Shown here: positions 15,775-24,754 of the stretch, in pieces
Position numbering within the stretch: position 1 is the stretch's first letter
Layout of the letters: each line of letters opens with the position of its first letter
Assembly: GCA_023228945.1 (NCBI GenBank)
Contig: JALOAI010000023.1
Span: forward strand, 1 to 64,000
Length of the DNA stretch: 64,000 nucleotides
Origin: Pigmentiphaga sp.
GTDB lineage: Bacteria > Pseudomonadota > Gammaproteobacteria > Burkholderiales > Burkholderiaceae_B
Reading direction: 5' to 3'
Program-made: the position numbers and the translations under genes
The notes under the pieces: generated by a model
Told to the model about the DNA's origin: nothing
What the model saw: the letters and a program-made list of their open reading frames with translations, nothing else
The model's database searches: none

Positions 15775-17723
15775 AATGCGATCCCCAGCGAAAAACTCAA
15801 ACGCACGCGCTTGTCGCGCAGGGCATAGGCAAGATCGACGAAGATGGGGCCCGCCGGCGTGCGAATCCGCAAGCCGGCGCCTATGCCCACCGCGATGTCC
15901 ATGTCGCGGAACGTCGACGCGGCATCGCCGGCATCGACGAATACACCCATGCCCCACATCTCGGTGAAGTAGTGGTCGTATTCGACACTGGCCACCGCCA
16001 GGGCATTGGCGCCAATCACCGCACCGTTGACTTCTTCGCCCAGGCTGAGATAGCGATAGCCGCGGATCGTTCGCGCCCCGCCGGTGCGAAAGCCGAAGTC
16101 GGCCGGAATCCTGGTGTTGTCATTCGCCCAGACCTTGCCCACTTCGCCGCGAATGGTGAAAACGTCGCGCTCGCCGACCGGCCACCACATTTGCCCGCGC
16201 GCCTTGAGCCGGCTGAACGGATGCAAGCCATTCAGGGCGCTACCCAGACCCGCGCCCAGCGCGATCAGGTTACCGTCGCGCGGGTCGTACTTGTTGTCGA
16301 CGTCGCGCCGCAGCCATTCGTAGGTGGCCACCAGCGAAGGCAGGGAGTAGCGCACATCCGCGTAGCGTACCCGCTCGTACGAGCCGATCAGGCCCAGCGT
16401 GGTCTCGTACACCACCCGGCTGTCGCCCGCCCCGTGGCGTGTCTGGGTACGTACCCATCCTCCCGCCACCCGTTGCACATCCTGCCCCTGGATGTCGTGG
16501 TGTTCGATGAGACTGCCGAATTTGTCGTGATAGCCTCGCGGGTTGGGTGGCAGGTGGATATCGGCAAAGGCCATCTGGCGATAACGATTGAGACCGATGC
16601 CGGTTTGCAGTTCCACCGCGCGGCCCGCCACCACGTTCTGCCGATACATGAGCTCGGCGCGCGGCCCGACGTCGCTATCGACGCCCACGGCGATATCCAG
16701 CCGGTGCCGCGGCGCCTCGATCACCGTGGCTTTCAGCGGCACCACCGCGACCTCGCTGTCCATGAATCTCGCGAAACGCCCGCCGCGGGGGGCGCTGTCT
16801 CCGCCCGCCGCGGCCACCGCCACCGCGGCCGAGGCGGTGGCTTCGGCCGTGGCGGCATCGCCGGTTGGCTCCACCGCCGCGTTGTCGTCGGACATCGCCC
16901 GGATCACGCTGCGGGTATCGAGCTCGAGTTCGACGGCCGAGAAGAAGACCGTACGCTGCAGTTCCTGCTGCCAGTTGATGAGCTGGCGCCGATCGTAAGG
17001 TGTCGTCCCCGGCGAGTAGCGGACATAACGCGACACCAAGGTGCTGGGGACTTCGTCGAACCCTTCGAGTTCCAGTTCGCCCAGGAGCACCTTGGGGCCG
17101 CTGGCGATCACCACTTCCAGATCGACCGCGGCGGCCTCGGGATCGACGCTGGCCTGCGAGGTGCGCATGCGCGCCAGCGCGAAGTCGACATCGGCAATGG
17201 CAGTGAGCAATTCGCGCTTGGACGACTCCCAGGCCTCGTTGCGGAACGGTTGACCCACCGGCAGCCCCCAGCGCTCGCGCAGTTCGCGCCTGCGCGCCTC
17301 GAACTCGGGGCCGGTGATCGCGCCTTCGAAGCGCAGCTCCAGCCGCCGGATCACCGCCCTTTCGCCGGGACGGATGGTGATATCCCAGGTCTCGCCCAAC
17401 GCATCGGTGTTGGCTTCCAGGGTCACCTCGGGCATGAAATAACCTTCGGTGGCAAGAGCGGTGAGCGTGACATCCCTTGCACGGCGCCGCAGGCGGTCGA
17501 TTTCGCCACCATCCTGATCTTGCGACAACGCCGCGATGTGGCTTACCGAGCTGCTGACGGCCTGCAGTACCGTAGGAGGCACGCCGCCGGGATCAATCGT
17601 CACTTCGGGCGGCGAGCGGTCCGCCGCCGCGGCGCCACTTGCCAGAGCCGCCAGTCCACAGGCGGCAATCCAGTTGCAGCCCTTTTGTATCGCCCAGGCG
17701 CGTCGGCCAGCCCCCACTCGCAT
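15771..17723 (-). CDS. tamA: translocation and assembly module outer-membrane protein TamA (Omp85 family)
   Basis: TamA is the outer-membrane Omp85 partner of TamB. Of 650 residues, an N-terminal signal region (WIAACGLAALASGAAAA) precedes POTRA domains (VTLEANTDALGETWDITIRP; KVLLGELELEGFDEVPSTLV) and a C-terminal barrel (GGARTIRGYRYLSLGEEV is the conserved RGY motif; it ends RVRLSFSLGIAF with a terminal Phe). Between the POTRA region and the barrel sits an Ala/Thr-rich insert of about 40 residues, which may be a flexible loop particular to this lineage. It is translationally coupled to tamB and follows apbC after 10 bases. Confidence 0.95.
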   Translation of the reverse strand: MRVGAGRRAWAIQKGCNWIAACGLAALASGAAAADRSPPEVTIDPGGVPPTVLQAVSSSVSHIAALSQDQDGGEIDRLRRRARDVTLTALATEGYFMPEVTLEANTDALGETWDITIRPGERAVIRRLELRFEGAITGPEFEARRRELRERWGLPVGQPFRNEAWESSKRELLTAIADVDFALARMRTSQASVDPEAAAVDLEVVIASGPKVLLGELELEGFDEVPSTLVSRYVRYSPGTTPYDRRQLINWQQELQRTVFFSAVELELDTRSVIRAMSDDNAAVEPTGDAATAEATASAAVAVAAAGGDSAPRGGRFARFMDSEVAVVPLKATVIEAPRHRLDIAVGVDSDVGPRAELMYRQNVVAGRAVELQTGIGLNRYRQMAFADIHLPPNPRGYHDKFGSLIEHHDIQGQDVQRVAGGWVRTQTRHGAGDSRVVYETTLGLIGSYERVRYADVRYSLPSLVATYEWLRRDVDNKYDPRDGNLIALGAGLGSALNGLHPFSRLKARGQMWWPVGERDVFTIRGEVGKVWANDNTRIPADFGFRTGGARTIRGYRYLSLGEEVNGAVIGANALAVASVEYDHYFTEMWGMGVFVDAGDAASTFRDMDIAVGIGAGLRIRTPAGPIFVDLAYALRDKRVRLSFSLGIAF

Positions 17724-17733
17724 CGGGGCAGCC

Positions 17734-18819
17734 TTAAGTATTTTGCACGACGATACTGGGAAAGCGCGACGTCATGTCGCGTGCCCGCATGGCCACGCGT
17801 CCCGCCAGGCGGCGGGCAATCGCCCGATAGGCCCTGGCTTCGGCGCCGTCGGGCTCCGCCACCACGCTGGGCCGGCCCGAATCGGCGTGCTCGCGGATCG
17901 CCAAGGCCAGCGGCAGGCCGCCCAGCCAGGGGATGTCGTAATCCTGCGCCATGCGCTGACCGCCGCCTTCGCCAAAGATAGGCTCGGTATGGCCGCATTG
18001 CGAGCAGACATGCATCGACATGTTCTCGACCACCCCCAAAATGGGAATACCGACTTTCTCGAACATTTTCAGCCCCCGCCTCGCGTCGATCAGCGCAATG
18101 TCCTGCGGGGTGGTGACGATCACCGCCCCCGTGACCGGCACCTTTTGCGACAGCGTGAGCTGGATGTCGCCCGTACCCGGTGGCATATCGACCACGAGAT
18201 AGTCGAGATCGTTCCATTGGGTCTTGCGCAGCAGTTGCTCCAGCGCCTGGGTCACCATCGGCCCGCGCCAGACCATCGGGGTTTCGGGATCGACCAGGAA
18301 TCCGATGGAATTGACCTGCAGGCCATGCGCTTCGAGCGGCACCATGGTGGCGCCATCGTTGCTGCGGGGTTGGCCGGAGATACCCAACATGGTGGGCTGG
18401 CTGGGACCATAGATGTCGGCATCCAGCACGCCCACGCGAGCGCCCTCGGCGGCCAGCGCCAAGGCCAGGTTGGCGGCCGTGGTGCTCTTGCCCACGCCAC
18501 CTTTGCCCGAGGCCACCGCAATGATATTGCGCACTCCCGGCATCAGCCGCAGGCCGCTTTGCACGGCGTGGGCGGTCACGGCCCAGCGCAGCTCCACCTT
18601 GACGGGATCGGCGCCGATCTGGCGCAGCTGTTCGGCCAGCCAATCGCGCATTTCCGGCAAGCGGGATTGAACCGGATATCCGAGTTCGAGGTCCAACGTG
18701 ACAGCGTTGCCTTCGACGGTCAGTTGGCGAACCCGCCCCGCCTCCAGCAGCGCCACCCCCGCCTCGGGATCTTGTAACGTTTGCAGGAAGGCTTGAACCT
18801 GTTCGGTATTCAGCGACAT
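17734..18819 (-). CDS. apbC: Fe-S cluster carrier ATPase ApbC/Mrp
   Basis: Mrp/ApbC is a P-loop ATPase that carries Fe-S clusters to apoproteins. The 361-residue protein starts MSLNTEQVQAF at 18819. It has an N-terminal DUF59/MIP18-like domain, the deviant Walker A motif SGKGGVGKST (near residue 105), DADIYGPSQP, the DMPPGTGDIQL motif and the cluster-binding CSQCGH. Length and motifs are complete. It lies upstream of tamA on the same strand and divergent from the small membrane protein at 18902, with 82 bases between. Confidence 0.96.
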   Translation of the reverse strand: MSLNTEQVQAFLQTLQDPEAGVALLEAGRVRQLTVEGNAVTLDLELGYPVQSRLPEMRDWLAEQLRQIGADPVKVELRWAVTAHAVQSGLRLMPGVRNIIAVASGKGGVGKSTTAANLALALAAEGARVGVLDADIYGPSQPTMLGISGQPRSNDGATMVPLEAHGLQVNSIGFLVDPETPMVWRGPMVTQALEQLLRKTQWNDLDYLVVDMPPGTGDIQLTLSQKVPVTGAVIVTTPQDIALIDARRGLKMFEKVGIPILGVVENMSMHVCSQCGHTEPIFGEGGGQRMAQDYDIPWLGGLPLALAIREHADSGRPSVVAEPDGAEARAYRAIARRLAGRVAMRARDMTSRFPSIVVQNT

Positions 18820-18901
18820 TTCGATTCTCACGACGATATCAATGCAATGTCGCAAGCATAGCGGATACGGTGGCGGCCCAAGTGCGAGGTACACTCACTC
18901 T

Positions 18902-19222
18902 ATGAATCCCATCGCTCAGTTTTTCCGTTTTGTCGTGCTGGTGCTACTGGCTCTTGCCGGCTTCGCCATGGCGGTCGTCTTCCTGGCGTCCACGGCCATC
19001 GCCCTTGGCGTGCTCTATATCATCGCCAAGCTGCGTGGGCAGCCGTTTGCGCCCGCCGCCTATTGGGCGTCCCGCCGCCAGAACATGCGCTGGCAGTTCA
19101 ACCGCGGCCGCTGGACCCCGCCCGACCCACAGGCGGCGCCGCAACGACCCGCGTCCCGGCCCGGCGCGCCAAAGCGCCCCGACCCCCAGATCATCGACGT
19201 CGAAGTCCGCGACATCCGCTAG
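18902..19222 (+). CDS. small membrane protein of unknown function
   Basis: The 106-residue protein has two adjacent hydrophobic stretches (FVVLVLLALAGFAMAVVFL and ASTAIALGVLYIIA) and a basic, proline-rich tail ending VEVRDIR. I do not recognise a family beyond a generic two-helix membrane protein. It starts at ATG 18902 and stands between apbC (divergent) and metG (same strand, 183 bases downstream). Composition matches its neighbours, so it is probably a native gene. Confidence 0.65.
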   Translation: MNPIAQFFRFVVLVLLALAGFAMAVVFLASTAIALGVLYIIAKLRGQPFAPAAYWASRRQNMRWQFNRGRWTPPDPQAAPQRPASRPGAPKRPDPQIIDVEVRDIR

Positions 19223-19405
19223 CGCGTTTCGCCATCGGGCCGCCTCAAGGCGAATAGCCCCTACCAGATGCCGCCGCGCCGGCGGCAGACGCGAGGGCCT
19301 GGTACTCGCTTGCCGGCCGCCGCTGGCGCCGGGGCGCCCATGCCGCGACGTCCCGGCGCGGCTGCGCCTAAAATAACAACTTTCGCTTTTGCGCCTCCGC
19401 CTGCC

Positions 19406-21490
19406 ATGTCACGTACCCTGTTCGTTACGACCGCACTCCCCTATGCCAACGGCTCGTTCCATATCGGCCACATCATGGAATACATCCAGGCCGACATCTG
19501 GGTGCGGTTCATGCGATCGCAGGGCCACACGGTGCATTTCGTGTGCGCCGACGACGCCCACGGGGCGCCCATCATGCTCAAGGCCGAGAGCGAAGGCCTC
19601 ACGCCCGAGGCCCTGGTGGCCCGCTACGCCAACGAACGCCCGCAGTATCTGCAGGGCTTCCACATCGGCTTCGATCACTGGCACAGCACGGCGTCCCCCG
19701 AAAACACCGAGCTTTCGCAGTCCATCTACCGCCAGCTGCGCGCCGCCGGCCTGATCCAGACCCGCGTCATCGAGCAGTTCTTCGATCCCGTGAAGAACAT
19801 GTTCCTGCCCGATCGCTACATCAAGGGCAACTGCCCCAAATGCCAGGCGGCCGATCAATACGGCGATTCCTGCGAAGTCTGCGGCGCGGTGTACTCGCCC
19901 ACCGAACTCGGCAGCCCGTATTCCACGCTCACGGGTGCCAAGCCGGTACTCAAGAGCTCCGAGCACTTCTTCTTCAAGCTCTCCGATCCCCGCTGCGTCG
20001 AGTTCCTGCAGCGCTGGACCACCGGCAGCAATGCCCAGGGCCGGCCGCACCTCCAGCCCGAGGTGCTCGCCAAAACCCGCGAATGGCTGGGTGCGGACGG
20101 CAAGCTCGCCGATTGGGATATCTCGCGCGACGCTCCTTACCATGGCATCGAGATTCCCGATGCGCCCGGCAAATACTTTTATGTCTGGCTCGACGCACCG
20201 GTCGGCTACCTGGCCTCGCTGAAGGCCTACTGCGAGCGTGCCGGCCTGGACTTCAATGCCTTGCTCGACCCGAACGGCGGCACCGAACAGATCCACTTCA
20301 TCGGCAAAGATATCGTCTATTTCCACGCCCTGTTCTGGCCCGCGATGCTGCATTTCGCCGGCCGCAAAACGCCGGACCAGCTCAACGTCCATGGCTTCAT
20401 CACCCTCAGCGGCGCCAAAATGTCCAAGAGCCGCGGCACCGGCATCTCGCCGTTGCGCTACCTCGAACTGGACATGAATCCCGAGTGGCTGCGCTACTAC
20501 ATCGCCGCCAAGCTCAATGCCCACGTCGAAGACGTCGACTTCAACCCCGACGACTTCGTCGCCCGGGTCAACAGCGACCTGATCGGCAAGTACGTCAATA
20601 TCGCCAGCCGGGCGGCCCGCTTCATCGAGCGTCATTTCGAAGGCGAACTGGCGCCTCCCGACGCCGACTTCCTGGCGGAAGTCCAGTCGGTGCTGGATTC
20701 CGTGGCGGCCGCCTACGAAAACCGCGAGTTCAGCCGCGCCATCCGCGAGATCATGGCCCTGGCCGACCGCATCAACCAGGTTTTCGACACCGCCCAGCCC
20801 TGGGTCATGGCGCGCAGCGCCGCGCTCGACGACATCCAGCGCACCAGCCTGCATCTGGTCTGCTCCCAGGCCATTGCCGGCTTCAAGGCGCTGTCCGTCA
20901 TGCTGTCGCCGATCCTGCCCACGCTCACACAGCGGGTCGCCCGCGATCTGTTCGGACTCGATCGCGATTTCGTCTGGGCCGACGCCACCGCGCCGTCCTC
21001 AAGGCTGGGTACCTACGAGCATCTCATGCAACGAGTCGAAGCCCGGCAGCTCGAAGCGCTGCTCGACATTCCGGCAGCGGCGGGCGCCGCCGCCGGCGTC
21101 GATGCCGAACCCACCGCCACCGCCCATCCCGGCGGCGAAGCCGTGGCCCCCACCATTACGATCGATGACTTCGCCAAGGTCGATCTGCGCATCGCGCGCA
21201 TCGTGGCCTGCGAGCACGTCGAAGGCGCGCGCAAGCTGCTGCGGCTCACGCTCGATGCCGGCGAAGGCCGCCACCGCAACGTGTTCTCGGGCATCCGTTC
21301 AGCCTACGAACCCGAGCAGCTGGTGGGCAAGTACACCGTGCTGGTCGCCAACCTGGCGCCGCGCCAAATGAAGTTCGGGGTGTCCGAGGGCATGGTGCTT
21401 GCCGCCAGCCACGCCGACGAAAAAGCCCAGCCGGGCATCTATATCCTCGAACCCTGGCCAGGCGCTCAGCCAGGCATGCGGGTGCGCTGA
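19406..21490 (+). CDS. metG: methionyl-tRNA synthetase
   Basis: It charges tRNA-Met with methionine. The 694-residue enzyme begins MSRTLFVTTALPYANGS with the HIGH-type motif HIGH at residues 18-21. It carries the zinc knuckle (CPKC...CEVC), the KMSKS loop (GAKMSKSRGT), the anticodon-binding domain and a C-terminal EMAP-type tRNA-binding dimerisation domain (IDDFAKVDLRIARIVACEHV). ATG 19406 is chosen because the upstream in-frame sequence is not conserved. A perfect 7-bp stem (TGCCGCC/GGCGGCA, 19269-19287) lies in the leader region. It is convergent with tyrA. Confidence 0.97.
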   Translation: MSRTLFVTTALPYANGSFHIGHIMEYIQADIWVRFMRSQGHTVHFVCADDAHGAPIMLKAESEGLTPEALVARYANERPQYLQGFHIGFDHWHSTASPENTELSQSIYRQLRAAGLIQTRVIEQFFDPVKNMFLPDRYIKGNCPKCQAADQYGDSCEVCGAVYSPTELGSPYSTLTGAKPVLKSSEHFFFKLSDPRCVEFLQRWTTGSNAQGRPHLQPEVLAKTREWLGADGKLADWDISRDAPYHGIEIPDAPGKYFYVWLDAPVGYLASLKAYCERAGLDFNALLDPNGGTEQIHFIGKDIVYFHALFWPAMLHFAGRKTPDQLNVHGFITLSGAKMSKSRGTGISPLRYLELDMNPEWLRYYIAAKLNAHVEDVDFNPDDFVARVNSDLIGKYVNIASRAARFIERHFEGELAPPDADFLAEVQSVLDSVAAAYENREFSRAIREIMALADRINQVFDTAQPWVMARSAALDDIQRTSLHLVCSQAIAGFKALSVMLSPILPTLTQRVARDLFGLDRDFVWADATAPSSRLGTYEHLMQRVEARQLEALLDIPAAAGAAAGVDAEPTATAHPGGEAVAPTITIDDFAKVDLRIARIVACEHVEGARKLLRLTLDAGEGRHRNVFSGIRSAYEPEQLVGKYTVLVANLAPRQMKFGVSEGMVLAASHADEKAQPGIYILEPWPGAQPGMRVR

Positions 21491-21491
21491 A

Positions 21492-21550
21492 GCCGCTTCG
21501 CGGCGGCGCGCTGCCCTTCCACAAGGCCGCATGTGCCGCCTTGGGGCGGC
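21492..21550. terminator. hairpins between convergent metG and tyrA
   Basis: Two GC-rich stems lie in the 73-bp gap: GCCGC/GCGGC (21492-21504) and GCCGCC/GGCGGC (21535-21550). No T-run follows either, so a role as bidirectional terminator is only suggested by position. Confidence 0.35.
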
Positions 21551-21563
21551 GTGTCGTGTGCGG

Positions 21564-22487
21564 TTAAAGGCGCCAGCTCCGGCGCAGCTCGGCGGCCTGG
21601 GCCAGAAGGGCTTCCAGCTCTTCGGCCTTCTCCGTCTCCAGCAGGCGGTCGAAACGCAGCAGTTGTTCTCGCACCTGGTCCAGCTCCCGGCGGATCAAGG
21701 TCCGGTTGGCCAAAAGAATGTCTCGCCACATTTCGGGGGAAGCGGCGGCAATTCGCGAGAAATCCCGAAACCCGCTGCCGGCGTAGCGCATGCGCTCGGA
21801 GGCATCGGGCGCCTCGGCCAGATGGGCGATATAGGCATAGGCCAACAAATGCGGCAGGTGGCTCACCGAAGCCAGCCAGTCGTCATGCTGCTCCGCGCTC
21901 ATTTCGGTCACGTGCGCGCCGCAAGCCAGCCAGGCCTGGCGCACGCGCTGCACCAGCTCGGGGGGATTCTCGGCCAGAGGCGTCAAGACCACCTGGCGAC
22001 CCAGGAAAAGATCCGGCCTGGCCGCTTCCGGACCGCTCAACTCGCTGCCCGCCACGGGATGACCCGGCACGAAACGGGCCACCTCATCGCCAAGCGCCTC
22101 GCGGGCGGCGTCGACCACATCCTGCTTGGTGCTGCCGCCGTCGGTCAGTACCGTATCGGCACCCAGATGGGGCAGCAGTTCGCGCAGGAGCTCGGGCATC
22201 GCGCCCACCGGGGTGGCCAGCATGATCACATCGGCCCGGGCCGCTTCGGCAAGCGTACAGCTGCGATCGATCAGCCGCAATTCGCAAGCCCGCGCCAGCG
22301 CCGCCGCATCGCGGCCCACGCCCAGCACCTGGCCCACCTGGCCCACTTGCCGCAAGGCGGCGGCGAAGGAACCTCCGATCAGGCCCACCCCCACCACCGC
22401 GAGGACGGGAATCAACGGCGGCTCGCTTTGCCGCCCGGAACGCCGGCTTCCACTCTGCGTCGGCCGGCCGGACATAGACTTCGACAT
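21564..22487 (-). CDS. tyrA: prephenate dehydrogenase
   Basis: TyrA oxidatively decarboxylates prephenate (or arogenate) in tyrosine synthesis. The 307-residue protein has the Rossmann motif VGVGLIGGSFAAALR, ATPVGAMPELL, TDGGSTKQDVV, the substrate motif PGHPVAGSELSG and GSGFRDFSRIA. ATG 22487 lies 8 bases past the hisC stop with GAGAT upstream. It is the last gene of the gyrA-serC-pheA-hisC-tyrA operon. In many Burkholderiales aroA follows directly, but here metG converges instead. Confidence 0.95.
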   Translation of the reverse strand: MSKSMSGRPTQSGSRRSGRQSEPPLIPVLAVVGVGLIGGSFAAALRQVGQVGQVLGVGRDAAALARACELRLIDRSCTLAEAARADVIMLATPVGAMPELLRELLPHLGADTVLTDGGSTKQDVVDAAREALGDEVARFVPGHPVAGSELSGPEAARPDLFLGRQVVLTPLAENPPELVQRVRQAWLACGAHVTEMSAEQHDDWLASVSHLPHLLAYAYIAHLAEAPDASERMRYAGSGFRDFSRIAAASPEMWRDILLANRTLIRRELDQVREQLLRFDRLLETEKAEELEALLAQAAELRRSWRL

Positions 22488-22494
22488 AATGATC

Positions 22495-23610
22495 TCAACG
22501 CGCAAGGATTTCGCGCAGGGCGGTGAGGAAAGCCTGGTTCTCGCGCGGCAATCCGACCGAGATTCGCAACCACTCGGGCAAACCGTCGCCGGCCACGTGC
22601 CGTACGATCACGCCGCGCTTGAGCAGTTCCAGATGCACGGCCGCGGCAGCGCCCAGTCGCACCATGACGAAGTTGCCGACGCTCGGCACATAGTCCAGCT
22701 TCAATTCGTCGAATCCGTCCGTGAGCTGCCGCAGGCCCTGGCGGTTGGCTTCGTAGCTTTGCTCCAGGAATGCCGTATCGTGCAACGCGGCGATCGCCGC
22801 CGCTTGTGCGGGAGCACTGACGTTGAAGGTTTCTCGCACCCGGTTGAGATAATCGGACACCGCCGGCTGGGCAATCGCGAACCCCACCCGCAGGCCAGCC
22901 AGGGCATACGCCTTGGAGAAAGTGCGGGCCACGATCAAGTTGGGATGCCGGCGCACCAGCGCCACGCTGTCGAAACGCAGTTCCGGCGCCAGGTATTCGT
23001 TATAAGCCTCGTCGAGCACGACGATGACCCGGCTGCCGTGATCACGGCGCACCGCCTCGACAAAAGCCGCGATCTGCTCGCCGGGAAGGAAGGTACCGGT
23101 GGGATTGTTGGGATTGGCCAGGTACACCACGCGCGTGTCGCTGGCGATCGCCGATCGCATGGCGTCGAGATCGTGGCCATATTGCCGGGCCGGCACTTCG
23201 ATGTGACGCGAACCCGACGCCTGGACCGCGAGCTTGTACACGACAAAACCGTACTGGGCGTAAACGGCCGAGCGCCCCGCGCCCAGAAACGCCGCCGCCA
23301 CCAGGTTGAGGATGTCGTTCGAGCCATTGCCGAGCGTCAGCCAATCCAGAGGCACGCCATAGCGCCGGCTCAGCGCTTCTTTCAGGTAATGGCCGTTGGC
23401 GTCGGGATAGCGGGCGCCGCCGGCCAAGGCCTCGATCGCGGCCTGGCGCGCCGGCTGGGGCATGCCCAGGGGATTTTCATTGGAGGCCAGCTGGATGATG
23501 CTGGCGGGATCGAGTCCGAACTCTTCGGCCAGGGCCCCCAGGGGCTTACCGGCCTGATAGGGTGCCAATGCCTGTATATGGGTAGGAACCGACAGATCGT
23601 TGGCATCCAT
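22495..23610 (-). CDS. hisC: histidinol-phosphate / aromatic aminotransferase HisC
   Basis: This is a 371-residue PLP-dependent class I/II aminotransferase. Markers are LASNENPLGMP, the cofactor-lysine segment ARTFSKAYALAGLRVG, LANPNNPTGT and the C-terminal EWLRISVGLPREN. Its place between pheA and tyrA suggests it transaminates phenylpyruvate or prephenate as well as, or instead of, imidazole-acetol phosphate. A second hisC in the histidine operon would support that. The start MDANDLSVP is 52 bases after the pheA stop. Confidence 0.93.
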   Translation of the reverse strand: MDANDLSVPTHIQALAPYQAGKPLGALAEEFGLDPASIIQLASNENPLGMPQPARQAAIEALAGGARYPDANGHYLKEALSRRYGVPLDWLTLGNGSNDILNLVAAAFLGAGRSAVYAQYGFVVYKLAVQASGSRHIEVPARQYGHDLDAMRSAIASDTRVVYLANPNNPTGTFLPGEQIAAFVEAVRRDHGSRVIVVLDEAYNEYLAPELRFDSVALVRRHPNLIVARTFSKAYALAGLRVGFAIAQPAVSDYLNRVRETFNVSAPAQAAAIAALHDTAFLEQSYEANRQGLRQLTDGFDELKLDYVPSVGNFVMVRLGAAAAVHLELLKRGVIVRHVAGDGLPEWLRISVGLPRENQAFLTALREILAR

Positions 23611-23662
23611 TACAACGCTCCAGGATCTTGAAGATTCGCGGCGTTGGCGCCGCGCGGGACAC

Positions 23663-24754
23663 TCAGGGTTGTGCGGGATAGGAGCCCAGCACCTTGAAAT
23701 AGGCGGCGCGCGATTGCAGCCCTTCCAGGGCGCGCGCCATCGGGGGATCGTCGCGATGTCCGACGAGATCGGTAAAGAAGTAGTACTCCCACTGACCGGT
23801 GCGAGCCGGCCGGGACTCGAAGCGGTTCATCGACACGCCGTTCTCGGCCAGCGGCTGCAGCATCTCGTAGACGGCACCCGCCCGATTGGGTACGGCAAGG
23901 ATCAGGCTGGTGATATCGTGGCCCGAAGGCGGCGTCTCGTCGTGGCCGATGGCCACGAAACGCGTACGGTTATGCGGGTCGTCCTGGATCCCAGCGGCCA
24001 CCAGCTGCAGTCCCCACTTGCGGGCCGCCGCCTCGCCGGCGATGGCGGCCACCGTGGGGTCGAGCGACGCTTGGCGGGCGGCTTCGGCATTGCTGCTGAT
24101 GGCTTCGCGGCCGAGCTCGGAGCAATGCTGGTTGAGCCAGCCGTGGCATTGCGCCAGCGACTGCGGGTGCGCCAACACCCGGGTCACGCCGTCGAGGGTG
24201 CCGCTCTGCGTCATCAGGCACTGATGGATCTTCAGCGAATGCTCGCCCGTAATCTTGACCGGCGAGGCCAGGAAGAGATCGAGCGTGCGGTTCACCGCGC
24301 CTTCGGTGGAGTTTTCCACCGGCACGATGCCCATGTCGGTTTCGCCGGTTTCCACGGCCCGGAACACGGCGTCGATCGACGGATAGGGCCGCGCCTGGAT
24401 GGCGTGGCCGAAGTGCGCCAGCGCCGCCATCTCGGAATAAGTTCCTTCGGGACCGAGATAGGCCACGCTCAGACCGCTCTCCAGTCCGCGGCACGCCGAG
24501 ATCACCTCGACCCAGATCGCGCGCACCGAGTCGGCGGGCAGCGGCCCGTCATTGAGCGCCTGCAGGCGACGCACCAACTGGGCTTCGCGCTCGGGCCGCA
24601 GCACGACGGCATCCGCGCCGCCGGCGGCATGCTTGACCTCGCCCACGCGTTGCGCCAACCGGGCGCGCCGATTGATCAACTCCAGCAGCTGCGCGTCGAC
24701 CGCGTCGATTTCGTCGCGCAGCGGCGCCAATTGCTGTAGCAGCGTGTTATCCAT
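23663..24754 (-). CDS. pheA: chorismate mutase / prephenate dehydratase (P-protein)
   Basis: This bifunctional enzyme converts chorismate to prephenate and on to phenylpyruvate. Of 363 residues, an N-terminal AroQ chorismate mutase domain (LRDEIDAVDAQLLELINRRA) is followed by the dehydratase domain (YLGPEGTYSEMAA, IVPVENSTEGAVNRTLDLF, and RTRFVAIG) and a C-terminal ACT domain (NRAGAVYEMLQPLAENGVSM, ESRP) for phenylalanine feedback. ATG 24754 overlaps the serC stop by 8 bases, showing coupling. Confidence 0.97.
   Translation of the reverse strand: MDNTLLQQLAPLRDEIDAVDAQLLELINRRARLAQRVGEVKHAAGGADAVVLRPEREAQLVRRLQALNDGPLPADSVRAIWVEVISACRGLESGLSVAYLGPEGTYSEMAALAHFGHAIQARPYPSIDAVFRAVETGETDMGIVPVENSTEGAVNRTLDLFLASPVKITGEHSLKIHQCLMTQSGTLDGVTRVLAHPQSLAQCHGWLNQHCSELGREAISSNAEAARQASLDPTVAAIAGEAAARKWGLQLVAAGIQDDPHNRTRFVAIGHDETPPSGHDITSLILAVPNRAGAVYEMLQPLAENGVSMNRFESRPARTGQWEYYFFTDLVGHRDDPPMARALEGLQSRAAYFKVLGSYPAQP

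Noticed and set aside
15972..17981. A 669-codon plus-strand frame across tamA and apbC.
   Set aside because: It is antisense to two well-recognised genes and its peptide has no family features.
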